DNA from: CAYLZW01 sp964388085
Lineage (GTDB): Bacteria; Myxococcota; UBA727; CAYLZW01
Assembly: GCA_964388085.1 (NCBI GenBank)
Contig: CAYLZW010000089.1
Span: 1-19,522 of the forward strand
Reading direction: 5' to 3'
Length of the DNA: 19,522 nucleotides
The translations under genes and the position numbers were made by a program. How positions within the stretch are numbered: position 1 is the stretch's first letter; every line of letters begins with the position of its first letter. Shown here piece by piece: positions 1 to 8,257 of the stretch. The notes beneath the pieces were generated by a model. It was not told the origin of the DNA, made no database searches, and saw only the letters and a program-made list of their open reading frames with translations.

Positions 1-121
1 CGTAGTGAGTCACGCAGCCGCCGCTTCGAGTTTCAACACGCGGCGGGACAGCGCCGCGGCCGTCGTCGAGGCGGACTGCGATCCAGCGACTCTTGGTTCC
101 GTCGACGCCGATGACGCGCAT
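1..121 (-). CDS. DUF429-like protein, N-terminal part (runs off left edge)
   Basis: Reading leftwards from the ATG at 121-119, the frame stays open to the window edge and gives 40 residues beginning MRVIGVDGTKSRWIAVRLDD. A short beta strand followed by GVDG and a Trp-containing strand is the usual opening of DUF429 proteins (RNase H-like fold, predicted nucleases), where the Asp of GVDG is the first acidic residue. The region upstream (122-135) is only weakly Shine-Dalgarno-like. The rest of the gene lies outside the window, so the family call rests on the first strand pair only. Other RNase H-fold families (ROK, RuvC-like) could begin similarly. Confidence 0.6.
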   Translation of the reverse strand, partial: MRVIGVDGTKSRWIAVRLDDGRGAVPPRVETRSGGCVTHY

Positions 122-270
122 GTTTCGACCCTACACCTTCGCTGCGCAGGGTCTCGCGTTCCCTGGTGCGGGTTTCCGGGCAGGCCCTCGGTCACGGGCG
201 GCGCGTGAGTTTCAGCCAGCTGCAACATGGCCGGGCGCGGCCGTCCTTGTTTTGGTTTTCTCGGGATTTC

Positions 271-434
271 TACCCCCGTGACCGTTACCGCGGTGATGGT
301 GTCCTGGCGCCGAGGATTTCGTTCGCTGGCAAGGCGCCGCGGAGGCGCGACCTCTTGGTCGTGCCGAGCACGCAACGCAGCCAGCGGGCGAAAGACCAAG
401 CCAGGCGCCATCAATGCGAGTGGTCACGGGGGTA
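271..434. repeat. 164-bp palindromic dispersed element, copy A
   Basis: The stretch folds on itself along its whole length. The ends are a perfect 13-bp inverted pair, TACCCCCGTGACC (271-283) and GGTCACGGGGGTA (422-434). The centre is a 9-bp stem, GGCGCGACC (344-352) and GGTCGTGCC (357-365), around the loop TCTT. The arms between pair with scattered bulges. The core 314-397 matches 18197-18281 with about six differences. A further inverted pair lies just outside: CCTTGTTTT (245-253) and AAAACAAGG (434-442). The flanks 122-270 and 435-619 hold no gene I can support. It resembles a REP/MITE-type element or a structured RNA; no transposase is present. Confidence 0.85.
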
Positions 435-619
435 AAACAAGGGATAGGTCGGCGGCGGTTCTCCAAGTGCTGTCCGACTCAGGTGTCTCCTGGATCTCAG
501 GCAACCCCGGCGCCTGGCGAACGGATGGCGTGATGTCGCGCGGGCGCCGGCAGCCATCGGACGCTGTAGCGCCTGCCGTTTCCCGGCGGCTCAGATATGC
601 TGTGCACAGGGAGCCGACC

Positions 620-748
620 TTGACTCGCTTCGACCGCATCACCATCGACCCAGCGAAGATGAACGGGCAGCCGTGCATTCGAGGCATGAGGCTGACGGTC
701 AGGCGCGAGCCAGCGCAGGGAGCAGGGGCGGATGCCGTGCGGCTCTGA
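620..748 (+). pseudogene. DUF433 antitoxin-like gene remnant
   Basis: From a TTG at 620, preceded by AGGGAG at 608-613, the frame reads MTRFDRITIDPAKMNGQPCI and then RGMRLTVRR. This is the conserved opening of DUF433 proteins, about 75-residue helix-turn-helix proteins often paired with a DUF5615 PIN-like toxin. After about 28 residues the sequence stops resembling the family (REPAQGAGADAVRL) and ends at a TGA at 746-748, so roughly the C-terminal half is missing. No partner toxin is nearby. I read it as a truncated relic left by a deletion. A short functional peptide cannot be excluded. Confidence 0.6.
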
Positions 749-821
749 TGCCCGGTGCTTGCGCGACGCTGCGAAGCGACCCACCTTGCCGTCCGGGGAA
801 GCACGCGGCATCGATCGCTCC

Positions 822-3776
822 ATGGTGAAACCAAGCCGTCCCCACAGCCGTGACCGCGCCTGGGAGGTCATGGTCCTCGAGGCGCCGCCCGGGGTCAGAG
901 TGCCCGCCGAGATGGGCGCGCTCATGTTCGTCACCGAAGAAGGGGTGCCGCGCTTCGTCGGCCCGCTACCGCCCGGCAGCACTCCTCTCGACGTCCTGAC
1001 GACCGCCGCCAAGGACGAGGACGTCGACGCCGGGATCTTCCCTGGCTGGCCCGGAGAGATCCGCGTCGCCAATGAGAAGCTGGCGCGTCAACTGCGACGT
1101 CCCTTGTTACAGCGCGGCGTGCGCACCGTGGTGGCTGAGCGCTTGCCGGCCGTCGAGTCACTCGTCGAGTCGGTGTTCGACGAGGCCGCGCGCGCGATGT
1201 CACCCGAAGGGGCGCTCGGCTGCCCGTATCACGTCGAGGCGCTGTATGACGTCGCCGGGCGCATCGCCGCGCTGGCGCCGTGGAACACGCTCGATGACTC
1301 TCAATGGCTGCGTCTCGAAGGTGGGCCAGCGCCCTTCACCGCGCCCGTCGCCTGCGTTCTCGGCCTCGCCGGCCAGCTCCGAGGGATCGCCCTGTACGAG
1401 ACGCTCGACGACGCTGTTCGCTTCCGCGCAGGCGCGGCCGGGGGCGCGCGCGAAGAGGACCTGCTCGAGAGCACGCGCGGCATCCTGCTCAGCTACGACG
1501 AGCAAGACGACACTCCGGCGTCCGTGCGCGAGATGATCGAGAGGGCAGGGCTGCGCGTTCATGACGGTATGTACCCGGTGCTCGGGCGCTACACATCGGA
1601 AGGGCTCGAGCCGCTCGACAGCGAGCAAGACGCCGCGGCGGCGCTGGACGCGCTGTCCGCGATCCTCGCGTTTCTCGAAGAGCACCCAGCGCACGAGCTG
1701 GTGCGCGACGTCGCCAGCAGCGTCACGGTGGCGAGCGGCCGGCGCCTGCGCGTGCGCTACGAACCAGCCGACGACTTCGAAGAGGATGAGCTCGAAGAGG
1801 GTGACAGCGCGGAGGGGCTCGAAGAGGGCGATCTTGTCGACGTGGTGCCGGTCCTACCTGACGAAAGCGCCCTCTTCGCGGGGGACTATTCGCTCCAGCT
1901 CGCCGCCCTTCCGTCAGAACTGCTCGAGCCCTTCGTCGACATCGAGAAGGCGGCGCGCTCGCCCGTGCTGTTGCTGAAGATGCTGAAGCGCGAGGGCCTG
2001 CGCGCGGCGGGCAAGCTGGCGGGCGCGTCCTCCGCGGGCCTCTTCCTGGCCGAGAGCTCGCACGGGGAGCGCGGAGGCGGCGTGCTCGTCTGGTTCGGGG
2101 AGGACGACGAGCGGACTGCTTTCCTCGGTGCGCTGCATGACGTCGATCCTGAGATCTTGGGAGCGTTGGCCCCGGGCTCCCCCGTGACGCTCGTAGTCGT
2201 TGGCGGAGGCGCGACCCGCACGAGCTTCAAAGCGCGGGACATCCTCGCCGCGTTCCAATTGACCGTACGGAAAGCTGAGCTGGAGGACCTCGAGAACGCC
2301 GGACTCGATCTCGTAGAGCAGGAACCCGAGGGTGACGTCGGCAAGAAGGTGCTCGTCGTGCTGGACGCGCTCGATCCGCGGAACGAGCGGAATCAGCGGC
2401 CGGCGGCGGCGCCAGCGTCGAGGGCGTCCCTGGTTGGCCGCAATGACCCTTGCCCCTGCGGTAGCGGTAAGAAGTACAAACGCTGTTGCCTCGGGGCCCC
2501 GCAAGAGGGGAATGTGCTCGCACGCGCCGCGGCGCTGCACCGGCTCGATCGCGCGGTCGCGCGTCTCGTCATTCAGCACGCGCTCGCGCTCGACGGGCAA
2601 GAGCTCCTCCTGGAGGCGGCGGAGTCTCTCCCCGGCACATTCGGCGAGCAGCCCATCGACGCGACGCTGACGGCGTCGTGGTTGCTGCACGAGGCCGACG
2701 TCGACGGGCGCTCGCTCGCGGCGCGCTTGATTCAGGATCGGGGCAGTCGCCTGTCAGTCGAGGAGCGCAATTGGATCGAGCTGCAGAGCGCGCCGGACGC
2801 GCTCTCGGTGTGGGAGGTCACGGCCGTCGATAAAGGCACCGCCCACGTCGAGCTTCAGGACCTGCTGCGGCCGCGGCGCCGCGTCGTGGTCGATCAGGGT
2901 CTGAGCAGCAGCATCCTCCCGCACCAATGCCTCTTGGCTCGTCTGGTGGAGCACGCCGGCGTCGCGCTGCTCTGTGGCACGTATCCTGTCCCGCTCACTC
3001 CGCTGTCTGGGCACGGCGTCGTCGAGCACTTCCGCGAAAGGGAGCTCGGCTTGCGCCGAGGGCAAGCGCTCCCTCGCGATGTCGCCTTGAACCCCTGGCA
3101 GCGCGCGGAGCTGCTCTCGCTGTGGCACGAGGAGGTCGTTCGGCTGAGCCAGGCGCGAGAGAACCTACGGCTGCAGAACACGGACGGCGATCCGCTCCTC
3201 CTCACCACCGACCGCTTTGCCGTCGCGCCGAAACAAGAGGAGCGGGTGCGAGCGGCGCTGCTCGATCTCGAGGGCGCCGAGTCGATGGACGACGACGGCG
3301 TGGTCTTCCTCACGGAAGAGGGCGCTCGGCAGGAAGGCATGCGGACCGAGATTGGCAGCGCGATCTTCCAGCGCGCGGCGCTCGAGCTGCATACGAACTC
3401 CATTCGACGCGCGGATGCCTTGCGCGCCCGGGTGGAGTCTGTCGCGGGCCAGTGGCTCGAGCGCCGCGGTCGGACACACAGCGATCCACAATCGAGCCGA
3501 GCTGCCCGCGACCCGACGTCGAGCGCGTCATTGGAGCCAGAGCCCCCTCCGGAGGCGCTCGCGGCGATTCAGCGTCTGGTCGCTGCCCATATGGCGTCGT
3601 GGGTGGACGAGCCGGTACCGGCGCTCGACGGGCTGACACCGAGGCAGGCTGCGGCAAGTGCTGCCTATACCGCTCGCCTCGACGTGCTGCTCAAGGAGCT
3701 GGAGCTCGGCAACGCACGGCAACAGAAGGAACTTCACGTCGACGTCGCTGCCATTCGTCGGGAGCTTGGCATGTGA
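822..3776 (+). CDS. Large SEC-C motif protein
   Basis: A protein of about 984 residues if begun at ATG 822. The frame is open from 732, and another ATG at 870 follows GGGAGG, though only 2 nt away, so the start is uncertain. Near residues 539-557 lies GRNDPCPCGSGKKYKRCCL, a complete SEC-C zinc-binding motif (CxC...CC) like the one at the SecA C-terminus. Here it is internal, between a roughly 540-residue N-terminal region and a 430-residue C-terminal region. An acidic stretch rich in EE/DE is encoded around 1768-1845. The C-terminus contains WVDEPVPALDGLTPRQAA, a tail often seen in SEC-C proteins of unknown role. There is no signal peptide or membrane segment, so it is probably cytosolic. The function is unknown; the zinc motif suggests binding to ribosomes, protein or nucleic acid. 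It lies alone, convergent with the next gene. Confidence 0.85.
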   Translation: MVKPSRPHSRDRAWEVMVLEAPPGVRVPAEMGALMFVTEEGVPRFVGPLPPGSTPLDVLTTAAKDEDVDAGIFPGWPGEIRVANEKLARQLRRPLLQRGVRTVVAERLPAVESLVESVFDEAARAMSPEGALGCPYHVEALYDVAGRIAALAPWNTLDDSQWLRLEGGPAPFTAPVACVLGLAGQLRGIALYETLDDAVRFRAGAAGGAREEDLLESTRGILLSYDEQDDTPASVREMIERAGLRVHDGMYPVLGRYTSEGLEPLDSEQDAAAALDALSAILAFLEEHPAHELVRDVASSVTVASGRRLRVRYEPADDFEEDELEEGDSAEGLEEGDLVDVVPVLPDESALFAGDYSLQLAALPSELLEPFVDIEKAARSPVLLLKMLKREGLRAAGKLAGASSAGLFLAESSHGERGGGVLVWFGEDDERTAFLGALHDVDPEILGALAPGSPVTLVVVGGGATRTSFKARDILAAFQLTVRKAELEDLENAGLDLVEQEPEGDVGKKVLVVLDALDPRNERNQRPAAAPASRASLVGRNDPCPCGSGKKYKRCCLGAPQEGNVLARAAALHRLDRAVARLVIQHALALDGQELLLEAAESLPGTFGEQPIDATLTASWLLHEADVDGRSLAARLIQDRGSRLSVEERNWIELQSAPDALSVWEVTAVDKGTAHVELQDLLRPRRRVVVDQGLSSSILPHQCLLARLVEHAGVALLCGTYPVPLTPLSGHGVVEHFRERELGLRRGQALPRDVALNPWQRAELLSLWHEEVVRLSQARENLRLQNTDGDPLLLTTDRFAVAPKQEERVRAALLDLEGAESMDDDGVVFLTEEGARQEGMRTEIGSAIFQRAALELHTNSIRRADALRARVESVAGQWLERRGRTHSDPQSSRAARDPTSSASLEPEPPPEALAAIQRLVAAHMASWVDEPVPALDGLTPRQAAASAAYTARLDVLLKELELGNARQQKELHVDVAAIRRELGM

Positions 3777-3866
3777 CGTGCGGTGCTCGGCCTTCGCCCT
3801 CTCCTCGCAGGTGGGAAGAGCCAGCCACAGCAAGCGACACACCCTGTCGCGACCTGGCGGTATCCT

Positions 3867-3896
3867 GCTCCTGGCCAGACGTTCCCGGCCAGGAGC
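3867..3896. terminator. Bidirectional hairpin between convergent genes
   Basis: GCTCCTGGCC (3867-3876) and GGCCAGGAGC (3887-3896) form a perfect 10-bp stem around a 10-nt loop. It lies in the 162-bp gap between the SEC-C gene (+) and the transglutaminase-like gene (-). No T-run follows on either strand, so intrinsic termination is likely weak. The position and perfect symmetry are the main support. Confidence 0.5.
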
Positions 3897-3938
3897 GCAC
3901 GTCCTGCGTGCCCCGTGACTCGACGGTCCCGGAGCCTG

Positions 3939-5354
3939 TTACGTGGCGCCGTGGAGCCCAGCGCCCGGCACGGGGCTCGTCGGACACAGGAGGGCAGCGC
4001 TGAAGCGCACATTCGCGTTCGCGAACGGGATCGGCTCGTCGGTGCGCGGGTCGACCTCCATGGGCGCCATGGTGAGCGCGTGCACGCCCAAGTAGCCCTC
4101 GAGGCCGTGTCCTTGCTGCTCCATCTTGGGGCTGACGACGCCGGTGTGCACCATGTCGAAGCGCGGCGTCTGCAGCGACGTCCCTTGCGGCTCCACATGC
4201 ACCCAGCCCTTGCCCAGCAACAGGTACTCGTTCTGGTAGTGCATGTTCATGGGATAGCCGATGCCGCGCGAGATGCCCGTGACGACGCGACAGGGCACGC
4301 CGTTGGCCCGCATGAGCGCGGCGAACAGGTTGCCGTGCGCGGTACATTCACCGAGCCCGGTGCGCAGGAATGACAGCGCGTCGTTGTCGAACACCAGGTC
4401 ATTCTGCGTGAACGGCCGCCGCAGCGCGGTGATGGCGTCGAGGGTGCGCTGGGCGAGGTCCTGCACCGTCGTCGCCCCTTGGCGAATGCGCGCCGCGAGC
4501 GCTTTCATCTCGGGGTGGTCGGACTGGATCATGGGCGCCGGATGGAGCCACGCCTTCGCGTCGTCGGGCACGTCGCTGAGCGCCGTGATCGGCACCGGCG
4601 TCGAGAGGTCGAGGCGCGCGTCCCTCGTCTGTACGTCGACGTCCCAGCGGAGGAAGGCCGGCGAGGGCAAGCGCGCCAGATCGAGATCGACGAAGAGGTG
4701 CGCGCGTCGAGCGTCGCCTTCGCCGTGATAAACGAGCTCGTGCTTGAGCACGGCGTCGACCTCTCTGCCGTTTCCGTCGACGACGCGCAGGGACAGCGAC
4801 GCCTCATCCACCTCCTGGTGCGCGCGATCGCTCGGGAAGGGAAAGCCCACGCGCGCGCTGCCCGACCTGTTCTTCACATCGATGTTGAACGCGGCGGTGG
4901 CGTGGCTCGCGCATGGCTGGGGCGCGCCCTGCGGCAGCTGCACCGAGAGCGCCGCCTCGAGCGACGTCGCTCCGCCCGGAGGCGGTAGGCCGAGCCCGGT
5001 GCTCGGCCGCACGAGATAGGCGACGGCCGGCCAGTGGAACGCCTGCCGCAAGACGGCCAACGCGCGTCGCTCCCGCCACCCGAGCAGCCCCTCGTTCAGG
5101 CCGCGCGTCACGGTGACGAGCTCGCTCCAGGTGAGCGCGTTCGGGTTGCCGTCGAGGTCAATGCCGCCCGAGCCCGTGTGGTTCAGCTGGAAGCCGAGCT
5201 GCGCGGCGTCGGGATCGAATCGGTGCAGCGCCGTCAGGTCGACGGCGACCTCCGCCGGCTGCTGCGGCACCGCTGCGCCCCGCGGGGCCGTGGGGACGCC
5301 GGGTGCGGCGGACGGTGCAGCGGCAGAGCGAGACCTGGGCGGGATCGACGGCAT
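3939..5354 (-). CDS. Transglutaminase-like domain protein
   Basis: A 471-residue protein starting at ATG 5354, preceded by GAGGGGAG at good spacing. The first 35 residues are Ala/Pro/Ser-rich with no hydrophobic core, so no clear signal peptide. The C-terminal third holds a transglutaminase/cysteine-protease core. C337 sits in GLGECTAHGNLFAALMRANG, followed by H372 in MHYQNEYLLL and then WVHVEP, where E388 stands at the usual Asp position of the Cys-His-Asp triad. Residues 60-80 (DLDGNPNALTWSEL) look like a single EF-hand-like loop. Residues 130-260 are beta-rich and may be a substrate- or partner-binding module. Likely a peptidase or protein cross-linking relative, though many such proteins have unknown substrates. 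It diverges from the serine hydrolase at 5592. Confidence 0.8.
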   Translation of the reverse strand: MPSIPPRSRSAAAPSAAPGVPTAPRGAAVPQQPAEVAVDLTALHRFDPDAAQLGFQLNHTGSGGIDLDGNPNALTWSELVTVTRGLNEGLLGWRERRALAVLRQAFHWPAVAYLVRPSTGLGLPPPGGATSLEAALSVQLPQGAPQPCASHATAAFNIDVKNRSGSARVGFPFPSDRAHQEVDEASLSLRVVDGNGREVDAVLKHELVYHGEGDARRAHLFVDLDLARLPSPAFLRWDVDVQTRDARLDLSTPVPITALSDVPDDAKAWLHPAPMIQSDHPEMKALAARIRQGATTVQDLAQRTLDAITALRRPFTQNDLVFDNDALSFLRTGLGECTAHGNLFAALMRANGVPCRVVTGISRGIGYPMNMHYQNEYLLLGKGWVHVEPQGTSLQTPRFDMVHTGVVSPKMEQQGHGLEGYLGVHALTMAPMEVDPRTDEPIPFANANVRFSAALLCPTSPVPGAGLHGAT

Positions 5355-5458
5355 GATGCGCTCCCCTCGACGACGACGCGGCGCGCGCGCGCGGGCGGAG
5401 GTTAGGGCCGAAAGCAGGTTGTCGCAACGCCGGCGGAAGATCCGTGAACCGCGCAGCG

Positions 5459-5488
5459 CGAAGGGTCACTGAACGAAGGGTCACAGAA
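5459..5488 (+). repeat. Two tandem 15-bp direct repeats in a divergent promoter region
   Basis: CGAAGGGTCACTGAA (5459-5473) is followed at once by CGAAGGGTCACAGAA (5474-5488), differing at one base. They sit in the 237-bp gap between divergent starts at 5354 (-) and 5592 (+). That position would suit a binding site for a tandem-binding regulator, but no regulator is encoded nearby. The rest of the gap shows nothing else I can name. Confidence 0.45.
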
Positions 5489-5591
5489 GGAAGAGCCAGC
5501 TGTGGCCGGAGTGCTGCCCAGACGTGCTCTGCGGGCGCGCAATGCCGGACGTGAAATCGACCGGGCAAGGAACATGTGACGGGAGACACCA

Positions 5592-6848
5592 ATGTCGGAT
5601 GAGGTGAAGGGCACCGTCGCGCACGGCTTCGAGCCCGTGCGTGACGCGTTCGTGCAGAACTTCCGTGACGGCAAAGAGGACGGGGCCGCGTGCGCCGTCT
5701 GGTTTCGTGGCGAGAAGGTGGTCGACCTGTGGGGGGGCGTACGCGACCCGAAGACGGGCGCTCCCTGGGAGGAGGACACGCTCGTAAACGTGTTCTCGAC
5801 CACCAAGGGGATGTCGTCGATGGCGCTGGCGGTCGCACACTCCAAGGGCCTGTTCGATTACGACGAGCGCGTCGCGACCTATTGGCCCGAGTTTGCCCAG
5901 AACGGCAAGGAGCACGTCACCGTCCGACAGCTGCTCTCGCACCAGGCGGGTCTGGCAGCGATCACCGCGCCGTTGGACCTCGACATCCTCGGCGATCCCG
6001 ACCGCGTCGCCGACGTCATCGCGAAGCAGAAGCCGGCGTGGACGCCCGGCGAGCACCACGGCTATCACGGCATCACGCTCGGCTTTTACGAGAGCGCGCT
6101 GCTGCGACGGGTCGATCCGGAGCGCCGCACCATCGGGCGCTATTTCGCGGAGGAGGTCGCGGCCCCGCTCGGCATCGACTTCTACATTGGCCTGCCCGAC
6201 TCGGTCGACCGGTCGCGCATCGCCCCCATTCAGGGCGATCATTACGCGCTGCGAATGCTCTTCAACCTGCGGAAGCTTCCGCCCGCCTTCGTGCTCGGGT
6301 TCATGGCGCCATGGTCCCTCACGAACCGCGCCTTCAGCAACCCGGCGGTGCTCGGGGTGCCCGCGCGTTACAACGACGAGGCGGCACGCCGTATCGAGCT
6401 GCCCGCGAGCAATGGTCACGGTAACGCGCGCGCTATCGCGAGGGCGTACGGGGCGTTCGCGATGGGCGGAGGGCCGCTGCATTTGAAGGCCGAGACGCTC
6501 GCGGCCCTCGAGCAGACCGCGACGGCTCCGTCCAAAGGCACGTTCGACCTCGTGCTGCGGCGCGAGATGAACTTCGGCCTCGGCTACTGCAAGCCGTCGA
6601 GCGCCTTCCATTTCGGCTCGTCGTCGCGCGGCTACGGCACGCCCGGCGCCGGCGGCTCCTTCGGCTTCGCCGATCCCGATCTGCAGCTCGGCTTTGGCTA
6701 CGTCATGAACCGAATGGACTTCTACCTGGTGTCGGATCCGCGCGAGACCGCGCTCTCCAAGGCGGCCGTCACCTGCGCGGCGCGCCAGCCACACGAGCGC
6801 TCCGCTCCCGCGGCGGCCAGGGCCGCCTTCGCCAGCACGGAGGCGTGA
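5592..6848 (+). CDS. Beta-lactamase-family serine hydrolase (EstB/class C type)
   Basis: A 418-residue protein with ATG 5592 preceded by GGGAGA. It has the class C / DD-peptidase-like esterase layout. The nucleophile motif STTK covers residues 69-72, S69 being the catalytic Ser and K72 the general base. Next is a QLLSHQAGL segment (114-121), then GYHG at 157-160, the usual Tyr of the second motif but with His-Gly instead of x-Asn. A GAGGSFGFADP segment near the C-terminus takes the place of the KTG/HTG strand. There is no signal peptide, so a cytoplasmic esterase or lipase-like hydrolase is more likely than a resistance beta-lactamase. It ends 18 bp before the convergent dehydrogenase gene, with no obvious terminator between. 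Confidence 0.88.
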   Translation: MSDEVKGTVAHGFEPVRDAFVQNFRDGKEDGAACAVWFRGEKVVDLWGGVRDPKTGAPWEEDTLVNVFSTTKGMSSMALAVAHSKGLFDYDERVATYWPEFAQNGKEHVTVRQLLSHQAGLAAITAPLDLDILGDPDRVADVIAKQKPAWTPGEHHGYHGITLGFYESALLRRVDPERRTIGRYFAEEVAAPLGIDFYIGLPDSVDRSRIAPIQGDHYALRMLFNLRKLPPAFVLGFMAPWSLTNRAFSNPAVLGVPARYNDEAARRIELPASNGHGNARAIARAYGAFAMGGGPLHLKAETLAALEQTATAPSKGTFDLVLRREMNFGLGYCKPSSAFHFGSSSRGYGTPGAGGSFGFADPDLQLGFGYVMNRMDFYLVSDPRETALSKAAVTCAARQPHERSAPAAARAAFASTEA

Positions 6849-6866
6849 GCGTTCGGCGAGCTGGAG

Positions 6867-7688
6867 CTACTTCGCGCCGCCCTCGAGGTGGCGAGGGTGC
6901 TTCACGGCCCGCTCCTTGAGCGCCCTCGTCACGCCCAGCGTCGCGAGCATCCAGCGGGGGAAGCTCGGGAACAGCTCGCCGATCGCGAGCATGGGGCGCG
7001 CGGGCGTCGGCGTCACCAGCACCTCCTTGGCGCCGCGAATGACCTTCAGCACGGCGTCGGCCACGCGCTCGGGCGGCACCTCGCGCATCATCGCCGGCGC
7101 CTTCGCGCCGCTGTCGGCCCACATGCCCGCCGCCACGAAGCCGGGGCAGACGACGCCGACGTGGACGCCGCTGCCTTCGAGCTCGATCGCGAGCGAGGCG
7201 GTGAAGCCGTTCAAGGCGTACTTCGTGGCCGCGTACACCGAATTGTAAGGCGTGGGTGACTTGCCCGACATCGAGGAGATGTTGACGACGACCCCGCTGC
7301 CGCGCGTGAGCATCTGCGGCAGCGCGCGGTGCGTGAGGTCGAGCGGCGCCGCGAGGTTTGTCTCGAGCTGCTGCGTGACGTCGTCCGTCGTTTGTTCGCT
7401 GAACGCGATGGCGATCTCGACGCCGGCGTTGTTCACCAGCACGTCGATGTCGCCGGCCTCGTCGAGCAGGCGCGCTCGGTCCTCCACGCGGCTGACGTCG
7501 CAGGCGACGGCTTGGGCCTTGACCCCGAGCGCTTCACACTCCGCGGCCACGCCCGCGAGGCTGCTCTGGTTGCGCGCGCTCAGGACGAGGTCGGCGCCGT
7601 TCTTCGCGAGGGCCTTGGCGATGTAGACGCCGAGCCCGCGGGAGGCGCCGGTGACGAGCGCTCGTTTGCCGTGGAGATCGTGGATCAT
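6867..7688 (-). CDS. Short-chain dehydrogenase/reductase (SDR)
   Basis: A 273-residue protein, ATG 7688, preceded by a GGGGA ribosome site. Classical SDR motifs are all present: TGASRGLG at 13-20 (cofactor loop), NNAG at 86-89, N111, S139 in NISSMSG, and YAATK with Y152 and K156. The R after the cofactor loop Ser and the LSARN segment after the second strand favour NADP(H). The last 60 residues are Arg- and Pro-rich with a weakly hydrophobic helix (ELFPSFPRWMLATLGV), a tail common in SDRs acting on lipids or hydroxysteroids. The substrate is unknown. The gene lies 101 bp downstream of the FG-GAP-like lipoprotein on the same strand; co-transcription is possible but not shown. Confidence 0.92.
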   Translation of the reverse strand: MIHDLHGKRALVTGASRGLGVYIAKALAKNGADLVLSARNQSSLAGVAAECEALGVKAQAVACDVSRVEDRARLLDEAGDIDVLVNNAGVEIAIAFSEQTTDDVTQQLETNLAAPLDLTHRALPQMLTRGSGVVVNISSMSGKSPTPYNSVYAATKYALNGFTASLAIELEGSGVHVGVVCPGFVAAGMWADSGAKAPAMMREVPPERVADAVLKVIRGAKEVLVTPTPARPMLAIGELFPSFPRWMLATLGVTRALKERAVKHPRHLEGGAK

Positions 7689-7789
7689 GCTTTCCCCTTC
7701 GCGAGGTATCGGCCGACGTTATCATTCCGATGGTGAACGCGTTCCTCGACGCCAAGCCGCGGCGAGAAGAAGGCGGTGCCGTTGCCGCG

Positions 7790-8257
7790 TCACTGTCGCG
7801 CGAAGCCGCTGCCGGTGTTCTTGTGCACGAGCCAGTGACCCTCGTTCGGAAAGCCGCGCTGGACGAAGTCGCCGCTCGCGTTCGTCTCGGCGGTGAGGAC
7901 GAGGTCGGGCCGCTGATCGCCGTCCATATCGATCAGGCTCCATTTGTCGCTGCCGACGCCGCCCGAGCCGTCGGTAGCGTAATAGCCCTGCGAGCTGTGA
8001 CCGCCGGCCGGCAGCCTCCATTTCGTTCCGGTGTTCGCGAAGCCGCTGCCGGTGTTCTTGTGCACGAGCCAGTGTCCGTCGTTCGGGAAGCCGAGCTGCA
8101 CGAAGTCGCCGCTCGCGTCCGTCTCGGCGGTGATGACGAGGTCGGGCCGCCGATCGCCGTCCATGTCGACGAGGGACCACTTGCCGCTGCCGACGCCGCC
8201 CGAGCCGTCGGTGGCGTAATAGCCCTGCGAGCCGTGACCGCCGGCGGGCAAGTCCCA
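7790..8257 (-). repeat. 237-bp tandem duplication inside the lipoprotein gene
   Basis: Units 8021-8257 and 7790-8020 encode the two FG-GAP-like repeats. They differ at roughly nine residues out of about 75 and are nearly identical as DNA over long stretches, which points to a recent tandem duplication. Confidence 0.85.

Noticed and set aside
5481..6794. 437-residue minus-strand frame opposite the serine hydrolase
   Set aside because: Antisense shadow; the plus strand has intact STTK-type catalytic motifs.
7735..7744. GAACGCGTTC palindrome upstream of the SDR gene as an operator
   Set aside because: A single 10-bp palindrome in very GC-rich DNA, with no second site or promoter pair to support it.
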